DNA of 64,000 nt from Novosphingobium sp. FKTRR1. GTDB taxonomy: Bacteria > Pseudomonadota > Alphaproteobacteria > Sphingomonadales > Sphingomonadaceae. The stretch is from contig NZ_JAIZDA010000018.1 of assembly GCF_020404405.1 (NCBI RefSeq), forward strand, positions 12,501 through 76,500, read 5' to 3'. Below, piece after piece: positions 1 to 8,019 of this stretch (positions are counted from its first letter, which is position 1; each line of letters opens with the position of its first letter). Made by a program: the position numbers and the translations under genes. The notes under the pieces are model-generated. The model saw nothing but the letters and a program-made list of their open reading frames with translations, searched no databases and had not been told where the DNA came from.

Positions 1-764
1 ACGCGCGGGCGCCGCTGGTGGCGCGGATGGATGCCGACGACATCTGCCTGCCCGAACGATTCGCGCGCCAGCATGCGCTGCTGCTGGCGCATGAGGACAT
101 CGGCGTGGTGGGCACATGGACCGACGACATCGACGAAAACGGCGGCCCCTACCGTGTCACCGCCCCCGACCATCCGGTTTCCCACGAGCAGTTCCTGCAG
201 GCGATCGAGGATGCCCTGCCGCTGCTTTGTCATCCGGCCGTGATGTTCCGGCGCGACCTTGTGCTGGGCGTTGGCGGTTATCGTGCGGCTTTCCGCCATT
301 GCGAGGATCTGGACCTCTGGCTTCGTCTGGCGACGGTAACCCGAATCGCCAATATCCCCGATCGTCTCCTGCGCTATCGCCATTATGGCGAGCAGGTATC
401 GAGCCGCCACGCCACGCTGCAGCAAGTGGGCGCAGCGGTTGCCCGGCTTGCCTATGCCGAACGCCGCGCCGGACGGCCCGATCCGACCGCCGCGCTCGAG
501 GCACTGCCGCCGATCGACCAGCTCGATGCCCTGTTCGGCCGTGAAGGCATGGCCCGCGCCGTGCGGGCGCGTGTGGCGCCGGGCCTGCTTTATTCGAAAG
601 CGGCGCTGCGTGACGACGGGTTCGATATCCTGTGCGCCTATATCCGCGATGGCGGCCCCCGCGATGGGCTGTGGCGAACCGTGGGCCGGCTGTTCCTGTT
701 CGGAGAGCCGACGCGGGCCCTGAGACTTGCCGCCACACTTGCCGCAACACGCATCGCGAACTGA
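1..764 (+). CDS. family 2 glycosyltransferase, C-terminal part (cut by window edge)
   Basis: The reading frame is open to the left edge (first full codon at position 3), so the N-terminal nucleotide-binding half is missing. What remains starts in the donor-site region: MDADD at codons 9-13 after the edge is the DxD-type metal/sugar-nucleotide motif. Further on, HPAVMFRRD and HCEDLDLWLRLA match the acceptor-side ED motif of GT2 enzymes. The C-terminal third is helical and unassigned. It is followed 11 bp later by a flippase gene and then another glycosyltransferase, so it probably adds a sugar to a lipid-linked surface polysaccharide at the cytoplasmic face of the inner membrane. The sugar specificity cannot be read from the sequence. 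Confidence 0.85.
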   Translation, partial: ARAPLVARMDADDICLPERFARQHALLLAHEDIGVVGTWTDDIDENGGPYRVTAPDHPVSHEQFLQAIEDALPLLCHPAVMFRRDLVLGVGGYRAAFRHCEDLDLWLRLATVTRIANIPDRLLRYRHYGEQVSSRHATLQQVGAAVARLAYAERRAGRPDPTAALEALPPIDQLDALFGREGMARAVRARVAPGLLYSKAALRDDGFDILCAYIRDGGPRDGLWRTVGRLFLFGEPTRALRLAATLAATRIAN

Positions 765-775
765 ACGGACGCATC

Positions 776-2293
776 ATGGCGGCACCGCTGCATCCCGACA
801 CCGAACCATCCGAAGCCCGCGAGCCTGCCGCGATGAGTGTGCGCGGTGCCGCGGTGTGGGCGATGGCCGGGCAATACCTTTCGTTCGCGATCCAGTTTGC
901 CGCGTCGGTCGTCATCAGTCGCTTTTACCTCGGCCCCAGCGAAGTGGGGTTGTTCTCGATCGCGCTGGCCGCGGCGCTGATCGTGGCCGTGCTGCAGGAC
1001 TTTGGCCTGTCGCGCTATCTGTCAGGGCTGCCAAGGCTCGATGCCGACGAGATCGCGCGCGCAGGATCGGTCGGGCTGCTGTTTTCGCTGGTGATCGCGG
1101 TCATCGTCGCGGCGAGCAGCGTGCCGATGGCCCTGACCTATCACGAGCCGCGGCTGATCCCGATCCTGCTGGTCATTGCCGGCAGCTATCTGTTTGTGCC
1201 GCTGTCGGTTGTGCCGATGGCGCTGATGGCGCGCGCCATGCGCTTTCATGGCCACTTTGCGGTCAACGTGGGAGGCGCGCTGGCGCAGGCCGGGGTCGCG
1301 GTCGGCCTTGCCGCAGCGGGCTCGTCCTCGCTCGCGCTGGCGTGGGCCACCGTTGCCGCGGCCGCGACGCGCGGAATCATTGCACAAGTGCTCCGCCCCA
1401 GCCTGCCCCGGCGGCTGCGGCTCGACGGCTTGCGCACCTTGCTGGGCTTTGGCGCGCGCACCAGCGTGCTTTACCTGACCGGCGCGCTGGGCACCCGCAC
1501 CCCCGACCTTGTCGTCGGCAAGGCGCTCGGCACGGGCGCGGTCGGGCTCTACAGTCGTGCGGTCAGCCTGTCGGACCAGTTTCGCATGCTCATCTCGGGC
1601 GCGATCGGCAGCGTGTTCTTTCCGGCCTTTGCCCGCATCCGCGACCGGGGCGAGCCGATGGGCCCGGCCTATCTGCGGGTCTGCGCAGGGTATTCGGGAG
1701 TGGTGTGGCCGGGCATGGCCGGGCTTGCGCTGGCGGCCGAACCACTGGTGCGGTTGCTTTATGGCCCTGCCTGGGCGCAAACGGCGCCGCTGCTGTCGAT
1801 GATCGCGACGATGGAGGTGATGCTGGTCGCCTTGCCGCTGGTCAGCGACCTTCCGATCATCGCGGGCAAGCTGAACCAGTTGCTGGTGCGCAATGTCATC
1901 GACACGGTGCTGTCGATCGTGCTGCTGGCCATCGGCTGCCACTGGGGCGTCGAAGGAGCTGCCGCCTCACGCCTGATCTATGGCGTGGCCTGGTACTTGC
2001 TCTATTTCCGCTTCATGCAAAGGATCGTCGGCTTTGACGTTGCCAGCCTGATGGCGATCTATCTGCGCAGCGCGCTGGCCGCGGGCGCGGCGCTGGCACC
2101 ATTGGCGCTGACGTACGCGTTCTGGGCCGGTCCGGCCACGATCGGGCTGCCCGCTTTGGGAGCATGCGTCGTGGCGGGCGGAGTGGCTTGGCTCGGGACG
2201 CTGGCAGTGGTGCGCCATCCGGTGCTGGATGAGCTTCTGGCGCTCGCACGGGCGCTGCCGTTTGCGCGGTTCCTGCCACTGGGCGCCGCATGA
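776..2293 (+). CDS. polysaccharide flippase (Wzx/MOP family)
   Basis: A 505-residue, very hydrophobic protein with about 12-14 predicted membrane helices, the usual size and pattern of lipopolysaccharide/O-unit flippases of the MOP superfamily. The first helix follows the segment SVRGAAVWAMAGQYLSF, typical of the family N-terminus, and GLFSIALAAALI is a family-like second helix. It would move lipid-linked oligosaccharide units across the inner membrane. ATG 776 is chosen because the family's short cytoplasmic N-terminus then fits; the frame is open further upstream but overlaps the preceding gene. The stop overlaps the next start (ATGA at 2290-2293), indicating translational coupling within a polysaccharide operon. 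Confidence 0.88.
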   Translation: MAAPLHPDTEPSEAREPAAMSVRGAAVWAMAGQYLSFAIQFAASVVISRFYLGPSEVGLFSIALAAALIVAVLQDFGLSRYLSGLPRLDADEIARAGSVGLLFSLVIAVIVAASSVPMALTYHEPRLIPILLVIAGSYLFVPLSVVPMALMARAMRFHGHFAVNVGGALAQAGVAVGLAAAGSSSLALAWATVAAAATRGIIAQVLRPSLPRRLRLDGLRTLLGFGARTSVLYLTGALGTRTPDLVVGKALGTGAVGLYSRAVSLSDQFRMLISGAIGSVFFPAFARIRDRGEPMGPAYLRVCAGYSGVVWPGMAGLALAAEPLVRLLYGPAWAQTAPLLSMIATMEVMLVALPLVSDLPIIAGKLNQLLVRNVIDTVLSIVLLAIGCHWGVEGAAASRLIYGVAWYLLYFRFMQRIVGFDVASLMAIYLRSALAAGAALAPLALTYAFWAGPATIGLPALGACVVAGGVAWLGTLAVVRHPVLDELLALARALPFARFLPLGAA

Positions 2294-3468
2294 GCGTTCG
2301 CGCGATGGCCTTGCCCGAACCTGTCCTGTCCAGCGTATCGCTTGACCCCGCTGGCGTTTGGCGGCGCGAATCGCCGCGCCCCGCAGCACTGCGCAACGCC
2401 ACCTATGACGCCCGATTCGACTGGCTGACCTTGTTCTACGACGTCTATCGCGTCGACCGGCACGTGGTGATGCAGGGGCCGCCGCTGCTCAACTTGTTCG
2501 AACCCTTGCGCGCCAGCACACTCTTGCGCGGCTCTTTCCGACCGGTGTTTCCCCGCGCGCGCCATGTCAGTCGCAACAAGCGCGGCGAGATCTGGCTGCG
2601 CAGCAATGCCGAGCAACTGCCCATCGACGGCCCGCTCGGCACTTTCACGCTGACCGTGCAGCCCAACCTGTCGGACGCATTTGCCGGGCGCCGGGTGCTG
2701 CTGACGCTGTCGCGCAACAATGCCCCGCGCTGGATCGAGGACTGGATCCGCTTCTATGCCGCAGAGCACGGCGCCGATGCGGTGCTGCTCTATGACAATG
2801 CCTCCGACGTCTATAGCGCCCAGGATCTGCAGGCGCAGCTACGGGCGGCCTTTCCGGCCATGCCCATCATCGTGGTGCCATGGCCGTTCCCCTATGGCCC
2901 GCAAGGCGGCGCGGCGGGAGCGGTCGATGGAGTGGAAGCGCCGTGGGATTCGGACTTCTGCCAGACCGGGACGCTGCAGCACGCACGCTTTCGGTTCCTG
3001 CTGAAGGCGCGCAGCGTGCTCAACGTCGATGTCGACGAACTGGTATTGTCCGATCAGGGGCGCTCGATCTTTGCCGCGACCGAGACGAGCCGCGCCGGGT
3101 TCATCAAGTTCCCCGGCCGATGGATCAGCGCGGCGACGACGGCTCCGCGCGATGCCGCCACCTGCCGCCATGCCGACTTCGTCCTGAGCGACCGGACGGT
3201 GAGCGCGGCCTGCCCGCCCAAGTGGTGCATCGTGCCATCGCTGCGCCACGCCCGGCGCCATAGCTGGTCGGTCCACAACGTGTTCAACGCGCCGCACAAC
3301 CGCACCGTCAGCAGCGAATTCACCTTCCGCCACATGAAACCGATTTCCGATAGCTGGAAGGAAGACCGCGCACCGCATCCGGTCCAGGAAGCCGCCCGCT
3401 TCGTGCGCGACGAAGCGCTGGCCGCCGCCTTTGCCCGCACGGGGCTGGCCCGTTCGGGCGGCGACTGA
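2290..3468 (+). CDS. glycosyltransferase, GT92/PF13704-like
   Basis: A 392-residue soluble protein. Around residues 143-165 it carries the signature of the GT92/'Glyco_tranf_2_4' group: RNNAPRWIEDWIRFY followed by GADAVLLYDNAS, the strand-turn-strand that binds the nucleotide sugar. NVDVDELVL near residue 246 supplies the DxD metal site. The C-terminal part has conserved-looking histidines in FRHMKPIS. The start overlaps the flippase stop by 4 bases, so it belongs to the same operon and probably works on the same glycan. Substrate is unknown. The N-terminal 100 residues do not resemble anything I can name. Confidence 0.75.
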   Translation: MSVRAMALPEPVLSSVSLDPAGVWRRESPRPAALRNATYDARFDWLTLFYDVYRVDRHVVMQGPPLLNLFEPLRASTLLRGSFRPVFPRARHVSRNKRGEIWLRSNAEQLPIDGPLGTFTLTVQPNLSDAFAGRRVLLTLSRNNAPRWIEDWIRFYAAEHGADAVLLYDNASDVYSAQDLQAQLRAAFPAMPIIVVPWPFPYGPQGGAAGAVDGVEAPWDSDFCQTGTLQHARFRFLLKARSVLNVDVDELVLSDQGRSIFAATETSRAGFIKFPGRWISAATTAPRDAATCRHADFVLSDRTVSAACPPKWCIVPSLRHARRHSWSVHNVFNAPHNRTVSSEFTFRHMKPISDSWKEDRAPHPVQEAARFVRDEALAAAFARTGLARSGGD

Positions 3469-3536
3469 AGCCGCTGCACAATCCGTTGGCTGCCCCGTCG
3501 ATTCAGGCGTAGACTGTTCGGCAGGGAGAGAATGCC

Positions 3537-4454
3537 ATGGTGCTGACCGCACTTGCAACCGCCGCGCTGCTTGCCAGCAGCATGCCCGTCGTCGCGACCC
3601 CACATGCCGCAACGGCTGAAACAGCGCCTGCCAGCAATGTCGATGTCGTGGGTATCGACCGCGACATGCACAACCGGATGACCGTGCCGGTGCGGATCGG
3701 CAAGCTGGGCCCGTTCGACTTCCTGATCGACACCGGAGCCGAGCGCACCGTGCTGGCGCGCAGCGTGGCGGTGAAGCTTGGCCTGTCGCCGACATCGCGC
3801 GGGACGCTGATCGGTGTGGCGGGCACGCAGGCAGTCGATCTGGTCGAGGTCGACGAGATCAATCTGGGCAAGCGCAGCTTCTACAGCCTGACCGCGCCGC
3901 TGCTGGAAGAAGAATGGCTTGGTGCCGACGGGATCATCGGTCTCGACAGCTTGCAGGGGCAGCGGGTCTTGCTCGATTTCAAGGCCGGGCGCATGGCCAT
4001 CGGCAATGTGGCGGAGCTTGGCGGCACCCGCGGCTTTGAAATCGTGGTGCAGGCGCGGCGCCGGTCTGGCCAGTTGATCATGACCGACGCGCTGATCGAC
4101 GGCGTACACACCGACATCATCATCGATACCGGGTCCGACACCTCGATCGGCAATCGCGCGCTGCAAAGGGCGTTGAGCCGCAGGCACAAGGTCGAAACCA
4201 CGCAACTGCTGTCGGTCACCGGACAGACGATCACCGCCGATATCGGCATGGCGCGCGAATTGAAGCTGGGTCAGCTGACGGTCAACAACACCGCGCTGGC
4301 CTTTGCCGACGCTCCTCCGTTCGAACGGCTCGGGCTGGTCAAACGGCCGGCTTTGCTGCTTGGGATGACGCAGTTGCGGTTGTTCCAGCGCGTGGCCATC
4401 GACTTTGCCGCGCGGCGTGTCCTGTTCGACCTTCCCGCCGATGTGGTGCTCTAG
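3537..4454 (+). CDS. periplasmic retropepsin-like aspartic protease with two DTG motifs
   Basis: A 305-residue protein starting at ATG 3537 behind an AGGGAGAG ribosome site. The N-terminus is a likely signal peptide (LTALATAALLASSMPVVATP), so the product is periplasmic or secreted. Two copies of the aspartic-protease active-site motif are visible: FLIDTGAERT near residue 63 and IIIDTGSDTS near residue 201. Each is followed by a hydrophobic-hydrophobic-Gly segment (GIIGLDSL; LLGMTQLRLF). This matches the Asp_protease_2 group (PF13650) arranged as a tandem single-chain dimer. No substrate can be inferred. It stands alone between the polysaccharide genes and the ABC exporter. Confidence 0.8.
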   Translation: MVLTALATAALLASSMPVVATPHAATAETAPASNVDVVGIDRDMHNRMTVPVRIGKLGPFDFLIDTGAERTVLARSVAVKLGLSPTSRGTLIGVAGTQAVDLVEVDEINLGKRSFYSLTAPLLEEEWLGADGIIGLDSLQGQRVLLDFKAGRMAIGNVAELGGTRGFEIVVQARRRSGQLIMTDALIDGVHTDIIIDTGSDTSIGNRALQRALSRRHKVETTQLLSVTGQTITADIGMARELKLGQLTVNNTALAFADAPPFERLGLVKRPALLLGMTQLRLFQRVAIDFAARRVLFDLPADVVL

Positions 4455-4526
4455 GCCACCCAAACCCGCAAAATGGCCTGATTAGGGGGCTGGTATGGGC
4501 CCGTAAAACGCCTATCTCCACAGCCT

Positions 4527-6347
4527 ATGCCGCCCGACACCGCCACCGACACGCGCGGCGCCCGCCATGATGGCTGGCGCACGCTGCAACGCTTCCTCCC
4601 GTATCTTTGGCCGCGCGACAATCCCGCGCTGCGCTGGCGCATCGTTGTCGCCAGCCTGCTGATCCTGTTGTCGACCGGCGTGCAGCTTGCCCTGCCCTAC
4701 CCGCTGAAGTGGGCGGTCGACGCGATGAACGTCAGCGGCCCGCGCGCGCTGCAGTTCGTGCTGCTGACGGTGCTGGCCTATACGCTCGGCCGGTTTGGCG
4801 GGGTGATGTTCGACAACTTGCGCAACATCGTGTTCGAGCGCGTCGGGCAGGACGCGACCCGCGCGCTGGCGGAAAACGTGTTCGCCCGGCTGCACCGCCT
4901 GAGCATGCGCTTCCACCTTGCCCGCCGTACGGGCGAAGTGACCAAGGTGATCGAGCGCGGAACCAAGAGCATCGACACGATGCTCTACTTCATGCTGTTC
5001 AACATCGCGCCCACGCTGCTGCAACTGGTGGTGGTGGCGATCATCTTCCAGATCACGTTCGGCTGGGGACTTGTTGCGGCCACCGGGCTGGCCGTCGTCG
5101 CCTATATCTGGGTGACGCGCACGATCACCGAATGGCGCACCGCCTTGCGCGAAAAGATGAACCGGCTCGATGGGCAGGCGCTGTCGCGCGCGGTGGACTC
5201 GCTGCTCAACTACGAAACGGTCAAGTACTTCGGCGCCGAAGCGCGCGAGGAAGCGCGCTATGCACAGGCCACCCGCGCCTATGCCGATGCCGCGGTCAAG
5301 AGCGAGAACAGCCTCGGCCTGCTCAACATCGCGCAGGCGCTGGTGGTCAATCTGCTGATGGCCGGTGCCCTCGCCTATACCGTCTGGGGCTGGTGGAAGG
5401 GGCAATACACCGCCGGGCAACTGGTGTTCGTGCAGACCTATCTGACCCAGTTGTTCCGTCCGCTCGACATGCTGGGCATGGTCTATCGCACCATCCGGCA
5501 GGGCCTGATCGACATGGCCGAGATGTTCCGCCTGATCGACACCCCGGTCGAAGTGGCCGACGTGCCGGGCGCACCCGCGCTTGTCGTCCGCAATCCCTCG
5601 GTGACGTTCGACAACGTGGTGTTCGGTTACGACCCCGACCGCACGATCCTGCACGGACTGTCGTTCGAAGTGCCCGCCGGTAGCCGCGTCGCCATCGTCG
5701 GACCCAGCGGCGCGGGCAAAAGCACCATCGCGCGGCTGTTGTTCCGCTTCTATGATCCCACGGCGGGCCGCATCCTGATCGATGGACAGGACATCGCCAA
5801 AGTGACGCAGGCCAGCCTGCGCGCGGCCTTGGGCATCGTGCCGCAGGATTCGGTGCTGTTCAACGACACCATCGGCTACAACATCGCCTATGGCCGCGAA
5901 GGCGCAACGGCGCAGGACGTCGCCGCTGCCGCCAAGGGCGCCGCCATCGCCGAGTTCCTTGAACGCCTGCCCCACGGGCTCGACACCGAAGTGGGCGAGC
6001 GCGGGCTCAAGCTGTCGGGCGGCGAAAAGCAGCGCGTGGCGATCGCCCGCACGCTGGTCAAGAACCCGCCGATCGTGCTGTTCGACGAAGCCACCAGCGC
6101 GCTGGACACCCGCACCGAACAGGATATCCTGAACACGATGCGCGCCGTCGCCAGCCAGCGCACCACGCTGTCGATCGCGCACCGCCTGTCGACCATCGCG
6201 GATTCGGACATGATCCTGGTGATCGATCAGGGCCGTCTGGTCGAACAGGGCACCCACACCGACCTGCTGCGCCGCGACGGCCTCTACGCCGAAATGTGGG
6301 CGCGTCAGGCGGCGGAAGGGGAGGAATTGAGCGAGGCGGCGGAGTAG
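4527..6347 (+). CDS. atm1: Atm1-type ABC exporter
   Basis: A 606-residue half-transporter: N-terminal six-helix membrane domain (about residues 30-330) and C-terminal ATPase. The Walker A motif is GPSGAGKST near residue 393, the signature is LSGGEKQ, and the Walker B is IVLFDEATSALD followed by the H-loop histidine in SIAHRLST. The membrane domain contains NLRNIVFERVGQDATR and RFHLARRTGEVTKVIERG, which I recognise as near-identical to the structurally characterised Novosphingobium aromaticivorans Atm1 (608 residues). That family exports glutathione conjugates or glutathione-bound metals and is related to mitochondrial Atm1/ABCB7. It would act as an inner-membrane homodimer. Low-to-moderate divergence is confined to the first two helices. 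Confidence 0.95.
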   Translation: MPPDTATDTRGARHDGWRTLQRFLPYLWPRDNPALRWRIVVASLLILLSTGVQLALPYPLKWAVDAMNVSGPRALQFVLLTVLAYTLGRFGGVMFDNLRNIVFERVGQDATRALAENVFARLHRLSMRFHLARRTGEVTKVIERGTKSIDTMLYFMLFNIAPTLLQLVVVAIIFQITFGWGLVAATGLAVVAYIWVTRTITEWRTALREKMNRLDGQALSRAVDSLLNYETVKYFGAEAREEARYAQATRAYADAAVKSENSLGLLNIAQALVVNLLMAGALAYTVWGWWKGQYTAGQLVFVQTYLTQLFRPLDMLGMVYRTIRQGLIDMAEMFRLIDTPVEVADVPGAPALVVRNPSVTFDNVVFGYDPDRTILHGLSFEVPAGSRVAIVGPSGAGKSTIARLLFRFYDPTAGRILIDGQDIAKVTQASLRAALGIVPQDSVLFNDTIGYNIAYGREGATAQDVAAAAKGAAIAEFLERLPHGLDTEVGERGLKLSGGEKQRVAIARTLVKNPPIVLFDEATSALDTRTEQDILNTMRAVASQRTTLSIAHRLSTIADSDMILVIDQGRLVEQGTHTDLLRRDGLYAEMWARQAAEGEELSEAAE

Positions 6348-6351
6348 CGTT

Positions 6352-6555
6352 CTACTTCACCACATCCGCCGCGTGCCACACCACGGCCTGCGCCACCTTG
6401 ATGCAGTCCATGCCGCCGTCATACGTGATCGAAGGCGAACCGTAGAGCCGCCAGCCTTGCGCCAGCGCCTCTGACACGCGGTCGCAAAAGGCGCGGTCGT
6501 CCTTGCCGGTGAGCAGGCGATAGATCGGGCGGTCATCGGGGGTCTGGTGGGTCAT
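6352..6555 (-). CDS. DUF1737 domain protein
   Basis: A 67-residue protein. The core YRLLTGKDDRAFCDRVSEAL, followed by GWRLYGSPSITYDG, is the DUF1737 pattern, a small fold found as a stand-alone protein in many proteobacteria. Function is unknown. It lies convergent with the Atm1-like exporter, the two stop codons being 4 bp apart, so no co-transcription is implied. Family membership is recognised from memory of the motif. Confidence 0.75.
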   Translation of the reverse strand: MTHQTPDDRPIYRLLTGKDDRAFCDRVSEALAQGWRLYGSPSITYDGGMDCIKVAQAVVWHAADVVK

Positions 6556-6639
6556 GGGGCCTGTCTATCGGCAAGGCGCGCCGCGATCCAGCGCCGTCAG
6601 CGCAATGTCAGGTCGGCCAAGCGCCAGACGAACGCGGGA

Positions 6640-7410
6640 TCAGCCGGCCAGCAGGTGCCGCGCAAGCACGGCCCAGCCGGGCGTGAAATAGAGCGCGGCC
6701 GAACCGATCTGCGTGGCCACGATCAGCCCGGCGGCGGGGGCGAAGGCGGGGTGAAGGCGGCGGCGGGTGCCGATGTCATAGGCCGCCATGGCCACCAGCA
6801 TCGCCCAGCATCCCGGATAGCGCAGCAGCATCTGGCCGGCCCAGCCCGGCCCCACCAGCTTGACCGTGTCCGGCCCCAGCCAGCGCGACCAACCGGTGTC
6901 GAGAACCGCGAACACCGCCAGCAACAGCAACCGCTTGTGCAAGGATGGCCGATCCGTGCGCACCAGCGCGATCGCGGTAAGGACCGTGAACGGGATCAGG
7001 TGACCAAGCTGAAACGCCATGAACGCCGGATTGAAAGTGGGCCGGGCGAGTCGCGCATGGTCGGCGGTCCACACCGTGGCGAACGCGCTGGCGATCACCA
7101 GCACCGCCAGCACGGCCCCGATCCGGCGCCCGTCGCGCCGGTGCTCGGCCAATTGGCCGCCGCGCACTTTCAAGGCCTGCCAACTGAGCAAGGTCATCCA
7201 GCCCACGGCCGAAGCCGCGTGGACATGTGCGGCCGGGACATAGCTGTGCCCTTCCACCCAGTTGCCCAACATGTCGGGGATGAAGCCCGCAAGCAGCATG
7301 AACCAGCACAACGCGATGGCAACGGCAACGGCGTCGCGATCGGCGGCATGGTGCTCACGGAAGGCGGAATCGTGCGGTATCCATTGGGTCATCGACGCAT
7401 ATTTAGGCAT
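6640..7410 (-). CDS. integral membrane protein of unknown function
   Basis: About 256 residues with seven or so hydrophobic helices (for example AVAIALCWFMLLAGFIP and AVLAVLVIASAFATVW). HVHAASAVGWMTLLSW has histidines at a membrane edge, as in some haem- or metal-binding membrane proteins, but I cannot assign a family. The start is uncertain: ATG 7410 and ATG 7392 are both possible and neither has a clear ribosome site; the open frame upstream reaches 7497 without signs of coding. It is transcribed divergently from the RNA candidate whose promoter lies at 7491. Confidence 0.6.
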   Translation of the reverse strand: MPKYASMTQWIPHDSAFREHHAADRDAVAVAIALCWFMLLAGFIPDMLGNWVEGHSYVPAAHVHAASAVGWMTLLSWQALKVRGGQLAEHRRDGRRIGAVLAVLVIASAFATVWTADHARLARPTFNPAFMAFQLGHLIPFTVLTAIALVRTDRPSLHKRLLLLAVFAVLDTGWSRWLGPDTVKLVGPGWAGQMLLRYPGCWAMLVAMAAYDIGTRRRLHPAFAPAAGLIVATQIGSAALYFTPGWAVLARHLLAG

Positions 7411-7490
7411 CGATTGCGCGCGAAATCCAGCGTGGATTGCACCGGCGGCGGCGCTCTGGCACCGCGCAAAAGCGAAGTTTGGCGTCCCCC

Positions 7491-7519
7491 TTGACAAAAC
7501 GAACCATATCGGTTAAATA
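7491..7519 (+). promoter_or_regulatory. sigma70-type promoter for the 7.5 kb RNA candidate
   Basis: TTGACA at 7491-7496, a 17-bp spacer and TAAATA at 7514-7519 give an almost consensus housekeeping promoter, in a genome where such AT-rich hexamers are rare. The predicted start near 7526 coincides with the 5' edge of a long self-complementary stretch. No plausible plus-strand protein gene follows. Confidence 0.65.
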
Positions 7520-7525
7520 GCCGCC

Positions 7526-7895
7526 GTGACGGGCAGTCGGGGCGTAAGCGCTTCGCCCTTGCCTCCCGGCGCGCGGTCGGCGTTCCTCCCCGGACGGAGG
7601 CGTCCACCATTCGCGGCATGGACGACAGAACCGTTTACTTCTGTCGTGGGATCGGGCCCTCTGGCCCGAAGGCAACCGGCAAGAGTGCGAGCCCGCCCCG
7701 GTACCTCCATGCCCGTCAGGGTCGAGCAGCGATGGTTCCTCGATTGCGCCATCGTCGCCATTCGCAAACACCCGCGTCGAGAACCACACCCCCTGCGCCG
7801 ACCGCACCCGTCCGCGCTTTTTCTCCACACCCGGCGTTACCCGGTTTCGCCAGCCGGTGCTGGCCCGTGCGCGGTTTTCGCGTGCGGGTTTTTTT
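7526..7895 (+). ncRNA. candidate structured non-coding RNA, class unassigned
   Basis: About 370 nt between a good promoter and a strong terminator, with no credible coding frame. Helices visible by eye: closing helix 7528-7535 with 7710-7717 (8 bp); 7538-7544 with 7694-7700 (7 bp, CGGGGCG/CGCCCCG); 7558-7563 with 7678-7683 (CTTGCC/GGCAAG); hairpin 7622-7630 with 7639-7647 (9 bp, perfect); and hairpin 7653-7658 with 7663-7668 (CGGGCC/GGCCCG). Together they form a nested, multi-branched fold of about 190 nt, with further short helices in the 3' part. I looked for the hallmarks of tmRNA (tag frame, T-arm), RNase P RNA (P4 core), SRP RNA and 6S RNA and did not find them. It could be a lineage-specific regulatory RNA. 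Confidence 0.55.
7864..7895 (+). terminator. rho-independent terminator of the RNA candidate
   Basis: Ten-base-pair stem (7864-7873 with 7879-7888, two G-U pairs), five-base loop GTTTT, then seven T residues at 7889-7895. The T-run lies on the 3' side only on the plus strand, so it stops plus-strand transcription. Confidence 0.8.
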
Positions 7896-7914
7896 GCGTC
7901 CGGAGGGGGCGGTT

Positions 7915-7999
7915 ACCCCCACCCAACCCTCCCCCGAACGGGGAAGGGCTTTTTTGCTATGCTCCCCTCCCCGGTGGGGAGGGGTTTGGGGGTGGGGGT
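7915..7999. repeat. large imperfect inverted repeat, REP-like
   Basis: Left arm 7915-7934 (C-rich, ACCCCCACCCAACCC...) is nearly the reverse complement of right arm 7976-7999, with a second nested inverted repeat (7965-7972 with 7973-7981) in between. C-rich palindromes of this look are scattered between genes in many sphingomonad genomes. It separates the RNA candidate from the end of hslU. Confidence 0.6.
7927..7955 (+). terminator. second plus-strand terminator
   Basis: An 8-bp GC stem with one bulge (7927-7934 with 7940-7948) followed by CTTTTTT (T-run 7950-7955). It backs up the terminator 30 bp upstream and is embedded in the left arm of the large inverted repeat. Confidence 0.55.
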
Positions 8000-8019
8000 T
8001 CGGCGCTGCCTTGCGCGGA

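Noticed and set aside
4512..6257. 581-codon open frame opposite the Atm1-like gene
   Set aside because: His/Gln/Asp-rich shadow typical of high-GC third positions. The plus strand is an unmistakable ABC exporter.
7622..7638. ACAGAACCGTTTA resembling the 3' conserved part of RNase P RNA
   Set aside because: The universally conserved 5' core GAGGAAAGTC is missing, and the bases are explained by a perfect 9-bp hairpin.
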